Positions 1 to 5,558 of a stretch of DNA of 9,229 bases are shown here, one piece after another. The number at the start of each line of letters is the position of its first letter. The first letter of the stretch is position 1. The stretch covers positions 1-9,229 of the forward strand of contig PUMK01000124.1 of NCBI GenBank assembly GCA_003551325.1. Reading direction: 5' to 3'. This stretch comes from Candidatus Acetothermia bacterium. Its GTDB lineage: Bacteria; Bipolaricaulota; Bipolaricaulia; Bipolaricaulales; Bipolaricaulaceae. A program made the translations under genes and the position numbers. The notes below the pieces were generated by a model. It had not been told where the DNA came from and ran no database searches. It worked only from the letters and a program-made list of their open reading frames with translations.

Positions 1-1849
1 AGTCGAGGATGTCCCCCGTCTTGTCCACCCCGAACTCCTCCAGGATCACTGCGAGCTTCGCTTCGAGCACCTCGCGCACGCGATGCTCCACGGTATCGTG
101 GATCACGAAGTTCAGGGCACGCACCGGGAAGGTCTGGCCAATCCGGTCCACCCGCCCGATCCTCTGTTCCAGGCGCATCGGGTTCCACGGCATGTCGTAG
201 TTGACCACTACGTGACAGAACTGCAGGTTGATGCCCTCACCACCGGCGTCGGTCGAGATCATGATCCGTGCGTTGCCGGCGAACGTCTCCTGCGCCTTGG
301 TCCGCTCCTCCATCCCCATCGATCCGTTCAGGCAGACCACACTGAAGCCGCGATCGGCGAGGAACTCCTGGAGCATCTCCTGGGTGGGAAGGAACTCGGT
401 GAAGACAAGGATCTTGAGGTTCGGGTCCCCCTCTTCTTGTTGCGCGCGGTAGATCCAGTCAAGGAGCGCTTCGGCCTTGGCGTCGGGCCCTTGGGCCTCG
501 GTGCGTCGGGCAGCCTCCAGGAGCAGTTTCACCTCCGCCTGTTCGTTCTTCAGCGCCTTGAGGCGCGCCGAGAGGACGGTCTCCAGCTGCTCCTGTCCGT
601 CGAGATCTGCCCACTCTTCCTCGGAGAGCTCGGGGAAGAGCTCCAGCTGCTCACTTGGCGCCTCCAACACCTCAAGGCGCCGCTCCAGGGTGGTCCGGAT
701 CGCCCTTGTGGACGAGGTCACCAGCCGCTGCATGAGCAGCATCAGGAAACCCACATAGCCCTTCTTCTCCTGGATCGCCTGGTTGTACCCCTCGCGCACA
801 TATTCGGTCACTGCTTCATACAGCGCCTGCTGCTGCCGGTGGCGCTCTTCCCACGCAATCGCAACCAGCTTTGTCGTCCGCGGTTTGAACAGGGGCTTCC
901 CGTCCGCATCGATCGCGCGACGCTTCTCAGTGCGGATCACGTAGGGCTGCACGCGGTCTTTGGAAACACTCGTCTCATCGGGAAAGGCATCCTCGTCGAG
1001 AAGCGAGATCAGCCGATGGAATGCATCGGTCTTCCCCTGGTGCGGTGTCGCGGTGAGCAGGAGGAGATACGGCGCTGCCTCGGACAGGCCCCGACCCAGC
1101 TTGTGCCGTGCCACCTGTTCAGTACTTCCGCCGAGGCGGTGCGCCTCATCCACGATGATGAGATCCCACCCCGCCGAGATCAGATCCTCGAACCGCTCTC
1201 GGTTGTATTGGGCGATCCGTTCCCGTGGCCATCCGCGGCGCCCGTCGAGCGGCTTCACCGAGTCCACCGGACAGACGACTTGATCGTGCGTCTGCCACAC
1301 GTTGTCCTCCTGGGTGATGCGGCGGAAGGCAGCGAAGTCGCTGGGCACAAACAGCCGGAAGTCCTCGTTGAAGTGCGTCCGCATCTCCGCCACCCACTGG
1401 GTGACAAGGCCCTTGGGCGCCACCACCAGCGTCCTCCGGACCAACCCACGCAGCTTGAGCTCGCGCATGATCAGCCCCGCCTCGATGGTCTTCCCTAGCC
1501 CCACCTCATCGGCCAGGAGATACCGAACCCGATCTGCCGAGACCGCCCTGGAGAGGGCCCTGATCTGGTGGGAAAGAGGGATGACCGAAGCTTCGATGGG
1601 GGCGAGTAAGACATCTTGAGTCAGAGCATCAGCGACCCGGGCCAATGCTGCCGAAAACCGGAGCCAGTCGTCCGAGTCTGGGATCGCGTCGGTCAGCGGG
1701 CAGAGCTGTGCTTGTCTTACACGAACAACCGAGTCTATGCTCGGGATCCACACCCGGTAGGATGGCCCATCCCACAAGGACTGCACTTCTATGATCTGGC
1801 AGACCTGGCAGTGTTCACGACTCCATGTCCATTCTCCCGGATGAGCCAC
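1..1849 (-). CDS. SNF2-family DEAD/DEAH helicase (DrmD-like), 3' end outside the window
   Basis: This is a superfamily 2 helicase/translocase of the SNF2 type, expected to move along double-stranded DNA using ATP. I translated 616 residues by hand; the frame is open to the window's left edge, so the C-terminus is missing. Seen in order: an N-terminal segment with REHCQVCQIIEVQSLW (11-26) and YRVWIP, typical of SNF2 helicases found beside DNA methylases; motif I ADEVGLGKT (113-121); motif II DEAH (234-237); motif III LLTATPH (264-270); a charged, probably coiled-coil linker (about 400-470); motif V TDAGGEGIN (533-541); motif VI QRIGRVDRIGQ (562-572). The start is taken as GTG at 1849 because a TGA lies two codons upstream in frame and no ATG occurs before the conserved segment. 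The Shine-Dalgarno is weak (GGATG). It follows the UvrD gene by 53 bp and is probably in the same operon. By family and partner methylase it could be DrmD of class 1 DISARM, but the DISARM core is not in view. Confidence 0.93.
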   Translation of the reverse strand, partial: MAHPGEWTWSREHCQVCQIIEVQSLWDGPSYRVWIPSIDSVVRVRQAQLCPLTDAIPDSDDWLRFSAALARVADALTQDVLLAPIEASVIPLSHQIRALSRAVSADRVRYLLADEVGLGKTIEAGLIMRELKLRGLVRRTLVVAPKGLVTQWVAEMRTHFNEDFRLFVPSDFAAFRRITQEDNVWQTHDQVVCPVDSVKPLDGRRGWPRERIAQYNRERFEDLISAGWDLIIVDEAHRLGGSTEQVARHKLGRGLSEAAPYLLLLTATPHQGKTDAFHRLISLLDEDAFPDETSVSKDRVQPYVIRTEKRRAIDADGKPLFKPRTTKLVAIAWEERHRQQQALYEAVTEYVREGYNQAIQEKKGYVGFLMLLMQRLVTSSTRAIRTTLERRLEVLEAPSEQLELFPELSEEEWADLDGQEQLETVLSARLKALKNEQAEVKLLLEAARRTEAQGPDAKAEALLDWIYRAQQEEGDPNLKILVFTEFLPTQEMLQEFLADRGFSVVCLNGSMGMEERTKAQETFAGNARIMISTDAGGEGINLQFCHVVVNYDMPWNPMRLEQRIGRVDRIGQTFPVRALNFVIHDTVEHRVREVLEAKLAVILEEFGVDKTGDILD

Positions 1850-1858
1850 GGTTCATCC
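1839..1858 (-). promoter_or_regulatory. Hairpin enclosing the GTG start of the SNF2 helicase gene
   Basis: On the minus strand GGATGA pairs with TCATCC across an 8-nt loop that contains the GTG start codon. The upstream arm is also the only plausible, weak Shine-Dalgarno element (GGATG). Folding would hide both, so translation of the helicase may depend on ribosomes arriving from the UvrD gene. The structure is seen directly; the regulatory role is inference. Confidence 0.3.
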
Positions 1859-1873
1859 ATCGACTTGGACTAC

Positions 1874-1889
1874 GTTGACTCGCGTCAAC
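1874..1889 (-). repeat. Short inverted repeat between the UvrD and SNF2 genes
   Basis: GTTGAC and GTCAAC form a 6-bp stem with a 4-nt loop that reads GCGA (a GNRA-type tetraloop) on the transcribed strand. It lies in the 53-bp gap between the UvrD stop and the SNF2 start. There is no U-tract after it, so it is not a convincing intrinsic terminator. It could stabilise or attenuate the transcript, or be chance. Confidence 0.3.
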
Positions 1890-1902
1890 AAGCGCTGCAT
1901 GA

Positions 1903-3789
1903 TCACTCCGCCTCCCTTATTCCCATCTCCGCAATGAACTGTGATGGAGCTTTACGGTATCCGTAGTATTGCTTTGCGCGGGTTAGAGTAAGGGTCTCCT
2001 GCACTCTGGTGATCGCAACGAAGCAGCTCCGGCGCTCCTCCTCGAATTCCCGACTTGAAGCTCCCTTCCGAAGAGCATGGAACGACGGGAAGATCTCCTG
2101 GGCCATACCGATCAAGTACACATGTCTGACCTCCAACCCCTTCGCGCCATGAACGGTCATGCAACGAACTGCCATCGGTCCGGGCTGTGGGGCCTTAGGA
2201 GCTAGATCCATGTGCTGAAGGTATGTGTTCAACATCAGCGATTCCTGCCCCCGCTCACGAGCAAGCTGGCTGTGAAGTTCGCTCCAGGTACTGACTTCGC
2301 TGACGAGTTCCTGATCATTGGTATCCCCAAACTCCTGAGCACCTTCTGAGAGAAACCAGTCAACCACTTCGGGGAACACCAGACGATCGACCAACGATGC
2401 TCTGAGGCGCTCAACAAGCGCTGCGTGACTCTTGGTCGTACCAGCTGCTGCTGCATCAGCCAAAGCACGTAGGAAGTCACCGCCTACAAGAGCCGAGGAA
2501 GCGACCACGTCGTCCAACTCAAGAGTTTGATCTGTTAGGGCGTCCCAGGCCACGCAAAGTCGACGAAGCACATCCCGATCATGCCTCGAATTCGCAAGTC
2601 TAAGCGCGTGGAGCATTACGCGGACCAACGGAGCCTCGAACTCCCCCTTGCGCCTTGCGACATGGGATTCCATGCCCTTCTCACGGATAGCCTCAGCCAC
2701 TCGATCCAGAAGCTTGTTGGTTCTCGCCAAGACGGCCACACCGGAACCATTCAGCTTCCGTTTGTGGATGTCAGCTGCCACCGAAGCTGCCTCCGCCTCA
2801 GGTGTGGCGAAAATGCCAAACCTTACGCCTTTTTGATCCATCGCCGCCGCACGGCTAGTGGTGAGCGGGTGTTTCCCCTTCGTCCGTAGACGATTGTGTT
2901 CGATCAGCTGGTTCGCAAGATGGATGATCTCTTTGGGACAACGGTAGTTCTCAGGAAGCTCGATTACCTTCATATGGTAGTCGTGCCTCAGGGCTTGGAG
3001 CCGCTCCGGACTCGCACCATTCCACTGGTAGATGATCTGGTCATCATCAGCGACAACAAACAGATTGGGATTTGTTTCCGGTACCAGCAAGTGCAGGAGA
3101 TCATACTGCGCCTTGTTCGTATCCTGGAACTCGTCCACGCAAACATGCGTCCATCCGGCTCGCACCACGCGACCGACAGAGGGGAAGTCCTTCAGCAACC
3201 TACGTGTGAAGTGCAGGAGAGCACCAAAATCCAGCCGGTTCTCCTCTATCAGACGCTGGCAGTAAACTCTGAAGAGCGGTGGGACCCATTCAGGCGTTCG
3301 CACGATCCCCGGAGCCTCGGCTCCACCCTCATATGATGAGGCTAGCAGGCGATCGAGTAGCGAGAGAGTGTTCCTGTTGTCAGTTGGAAGGATGTAGCCT
3401 TCGTTTGCGAGGTTCTCTCCCACCTCCTCAAGAAGAGCAATCCGGTCTTCTTCCTGCGTGAGCAGTGCAAAGTCAGGCTGAATCCCCACATGACTTCCAT
3501 GCTGCCGAAGAACATCCGTCGCGAAGGCATGGAAAGTGCACAGTCGAGCTCGATCCTCATGATGTCCAAGCAACCTGTCGACGCGCTCGCGCATCTCCGA
3601 GGCGGCCTTGTTGGTAAACGTGAGTGCAAGCACAGAAGCGTCGCTCTCCTCCTCAAGGACCCGCGCGACATGGAGAGTCAAGACAAGGGTCTTTCCCGAG
3701 CCCGGACCTGCCAGGACCAGTAGGGGGCCACCTGTCCACTCGACGGCCTTGCGCTGGTTCTCATTCAGAGCGTCAAAACCTAGCGCCAT
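1903..3789 (-). CDS. UvrD/Rep-type superfamily 1 DNA helicase (GajB-like)
   Basis: ATP-dependent 3'-5' type DNA helicase of the UvrD/PcrA/Rep family, 628 aa. Motifs seen in order: Q motif LNENQRKAV (8-16); Walker A AGPGSGKT (27-34); motif Ia LTFTNKAASEM (56-66); motif II VDEFQDTN (218-225); motif III DDDQIIYQWNGA (248-259); motif IV LPENYRCP (278-285); motif V TVHGAKGLE (545-553); motif VI EERRSCFVAITR (584-595). All catalytic motifs look intact. No nuclease domain is visible at the C-terminus. The ATG start at 3789 follows a purine-rich AAGGGGGGG with a 2-nt gap. The gene overlaps the end of the upstream OLD-TOPRIM gene by 17 nt, implying coupled translation. The pairing of an OLD-family TOPRIM ATPase with a UvrD helicase is the gene plan of Gabija (GajA/GajB), so a defence role is likely, although this protein is longer than the roughly 490-500 aa of typical GajB. 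A housekeeping UvrD is less likely given the neighbours. Confidence 0.95.
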   Translation of the reverse strand: MALGFDALNENQRKAVEWTGGPLLVLAGPGSGKTLVLTLHVARVLEEESDASVLALTFTNKAASEMRERVDRLLGHHEDRARLCTFHAFATDVLRQHGSHVGIQPDFALLTQEEDRIALLEEVGENLANEGYILPTDNRNTLSLLDRLLASSYEGGAEAPGIVRTPEWVPPLFRVYCQRLIEENRLDFGALLHFTRRLLKDFPSVGRVVRAGWTHVCVDEFQDTNKAQYDLLHLLVPETNPNLFVVADDDQIIYQWNGASPERLQALRHDYHMKVIELPENYRCPKEIIHLANQLIEHNRLRTKGKHPLTTSRAAAMDQKGVRFGIFATPEAEAASVAADIHKRKLNGSGVAVLARTNKLLDRVAEAIREKGMESHVARRKGEFEAPLVRVMLHALRLANSRHDRDVLRRLCVAWDALTDQTLELDDVVASSALVGGDFLRALADAAAAGTTKSHAALVERLRASLVDRLVFPEVVDWFLSEGAQEFGDTNDQELVSEVSTWSELHSQLARERGQESLMLNTYLQHMDLAPKAPQPGPMAVRCMTVHGAKGLEVRHVYLIGMAQEIFPSFHALRKGASSREFEEERRSCFVAITRVQETLTLTRAKQYYGYRKAPSQFIAEMGIREAE

Positions 3790-5476
3790 TGCCCCCCCTT
3801 GCCATCTTCACGACCTGTTCCAGAACTGAGCGGATCTCTTTGGTGACGCCGGCTTGCCCCCGTGCCTCCATCGCCGCGGCCACGTCTGCTGCAGCTCGCG
3901 TCTTAGCTCTACGAGGAAAGTCGTCCGCATAATCCGCCCAGTACCCTTCATCCCCCCGCCGCTTGGTCAGCTTCCTGAGATTCTGCTCCGGCATGTACGG
4001 GGAGTAGACCTCTTCGTACCCACTCTCCAGAAGATGGGTCTCAATGCTCCGATATGGCAGACACAATCGAGTGACTTCGTCAGCACCGCCAAGGTTGTCC
4101 TTCACCTTAGGCTCATACCTGGATCGACCAGAATCATCGTCTACGACGCAATACCATGCTATTCCAAGCGAGTTCGCGACCTTCGCCAGAACACCTACAT
4201 CGGACTGGCTGTATTCGACAATCCGCACCCCGTCTCGGTGCAGGTTCAGGCCCAATGCCTTAGCAGCGGCAGGATAGATCCACGATTCTGTCTCCCCTTC
4301 AACTAGCAGCCAGCACCGGGCGAAGAGTAACTCACCTCGGGATCTCCGTACATGGTACGTGAACTTACGCGTCTCCTCTTCCGACAGCAAGTCCCTATCC
4401 ACCCAGAATGCGCGGACTTGGTCGCCGGTCCGCGCCAGGCGGCGCACACTGTGAACATCTATCTCAGACAGCAGATCTCCACTGTGTGTTGAGATCACCT
4501 TCTGTCCGGAGAGCATGTCTAACAGATCCCAGAGTGCCCGGATAGCCGAGGGATGGAGATGGGCCTCCGGCTCCTCAAGCGCTACTATAGGGGCCCCATC
4601 TGGCCAGGCATCCAAGAAGGCTGAGAACAGCATCAAGACCGCGAGGCTCTGCGTGCCCTCCCCATGTCTTCCAACAGGTACCTTCGCACCACCGGATGCG
4701 CCGAGATGAACCTGTGCCCTAGCCAGCATGTCAAACATCCGCCCTGGCACCGCCTCGATTGAAACTACTTCGCCACCAGCCATCGGCACCACATCTTGCA
4801 CCTTTGTCAGACGTCCCTTAGCCTGCTCAAAGCTGGTATGGGAGGCCACGACAAGATCATTGATCTCTCTTAGCTTCTGCTCGATTTCTGCCTTCTTTTC
4901 GGGCGAGAGCTGGCTGTCCTTCAAGAACGGTCTCCAGAAGGGGCCCTTAGCATCGAAATGACGTGCCGCCTCACGGAGCGCCGTGAGGTAGAAGAATGCA
5001 ACTTCGCGTTGGAGGGTCGCCAGTGCTGACTCGGGGGCCCCGGAAAGTGGTTCGTCGTCCAGGTTCAGGAAAGTCCAATCCTGGGAAAAGTCGCGAGTTG
5101 TCGGGTCCCAGGCACACGTAACCGCGAGCTTCACGTGATTCAGTCCGTCGGCATCTACCTGTAGAATCCTCTGACGGCTCAGCCTGCCTACGAGGGGCGT
5201 GTCCCACTCCCCAAGATGCATCTCGGAGAGAATTATCTCGATGCGTATCGAGTCAGCAGATTCGGGTTCCGTATCGCCGTCCTTGAGGTGGAAGTCAAAG
5301 CCGTCAAAGACTACGCGGCGCCTGGGACCGAGTTCGCGCAGACACAGCTTAAGTGCATCAAGCACTGACGTCTTACCCGAATTGTTCTCACCGATGAGCA
5401 CAGTAGTCTCGTCTAACCCAACTTCAAGGTCCTTCAGGCCACGGAAGTTCATGATGCGCACCTTAGTCACTCTCAC
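3773..5476 (-). CDS. OLD-family ATPase with TOPRIM nuclease domain (GajA-like)
   Basis: 567-aa overcoming-lysogenization-defect (OLD) type protein: an ABC/RecF-like ATPase followed by a metal-dependent TOPRIM nuclease domain. Seen: N-terminal VRIMNFRGL (6-14); Walker A GENNSGKT (29-36); signature-like GEGTQSL (272-278); Walker B PIVALEEPEAHLHPS (296-310); switch histidine in STHSGD (H331); TOPRIM glutamate in LLVEGETE (E393); TOPRIM acidic cluster VVDDDSGR (D446-D448). The length is close to the roughly 580 aa of GajA. The frame stays open further upstream into the methylase gene, but the conserved N-terminus and the GGGGAGGG 4 nt before GTG at 5476 fix the start there. It lies 82 bp after the methylase stop and overlaps the UvrD gene, so the pair is likely co-expressed. 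By family, it should act as an ATP- or nucleotide-regulated DNA endonuclease. G+C is lower than in the methylase and SNF2 genes. Confidence 0.93.
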   Translation of the reverse strand: MRVTKVRIMNFRGLKDLEVGLDETTVLIGENNSGKTSVLDALKLCLRELGPRRRVVFDGFDFHLKDGDTEPESADSIRIEIILSEMHLGEWDTPLVGRLSRQRILQVDADGLNHVKLAVTCAWDPTTRDFSQDWTFLNLDDEPLSGAPESALATLQREVAFFYLTALREAARHFDAKGPFWRPFLKDSQLSPEKKAEIEQKLREINDLVVASHTSFEQAKGRLTKVQDVVPMAGGEVVSIEAVPGRMFDMLARAQVHLGASGGAKVPVGRHGEGTQSLAVLMLFSAFLDAWPDGAPIVALEEPEAHLHPSAIRALWDLLDMLSGQKVISTHSGDLLSEIDVHSVRRLARTGDQVRAFWVDRDLLSEEETRKFTYHVRRSRGELLFARCWLLVEGETESWIYPAAAKALGLNLHRDGVRIVEYSQSDVGVLAKVANSLGIAWYCVVDDDSGRSRYEPKVKDNLGGADEVTRLCLPYRSIETHLLESGYEEVYSPYMPEQNLRKLTKRRGDEGYWADYADDFPRRAKTRAAADVAAAMEARGQAGVTKEIRSVLEQVVKMARGGNGARF

Positions 5477-5499
5477 GTTGCCCTCCCCGGTGGGTACAT
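5473..5499 (-). other. Possible 8-codon leader mini-ORF before the ATPase gene
   Basis: An ATG at 5499 preceded by AGAGGAG opens a frame reading MYPPGRAT and ends in a TGA at 5475-5473 that overlaps the ATPase start as GTGA. This is the classical arrangement for translational coupling. The gap between AGGAG and ATG is only 2 nt, which is short, so the mini-ORF may not be translated. The overlap is seen directly; the coupling role is inferred. Confidence 0.25.
5481..5488 (-). promoter_or_regulatory. Shine-Dalgarno site that decides the ATPase start
   Basis: GGGGAGGG on the minus strand ends 4 nt before GTG at 5476, so its GGAGG core is spaced 5 nt from the start. This supports GTG 5476 over starts further upstream that would overlap the methylase gene. 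A second in-frame GTG two codons later is possible but worse spaced. Confidence 0.6.
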
Positions 5500-5558
5500 C
5501 ACTCCTCTGAGGTCGCCGGCCCGTCCTGCGGCATTTGCCCTCACAAGGCCCACCTTGA

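Noticed and set aside
83..1498. A 471-codon open frame on the plus strand
   Set aside because: It lies wholly opposite the SNF2 helicase, whose minus-strand frame carries every expected motif. The plus-strand product shows no recognisable domain and is a codon-bias shadow in high-G+C DNA.
1616..1966. A 116-codon plus-strand frame spanning the UvrD-SNF2 junction
   Set aside because: It overlaps the N-terminus of SNF2 and the end of UvrD, has no domain signal, and the conserved SNF2 N-terminal segment reads clearly on the minus strand.
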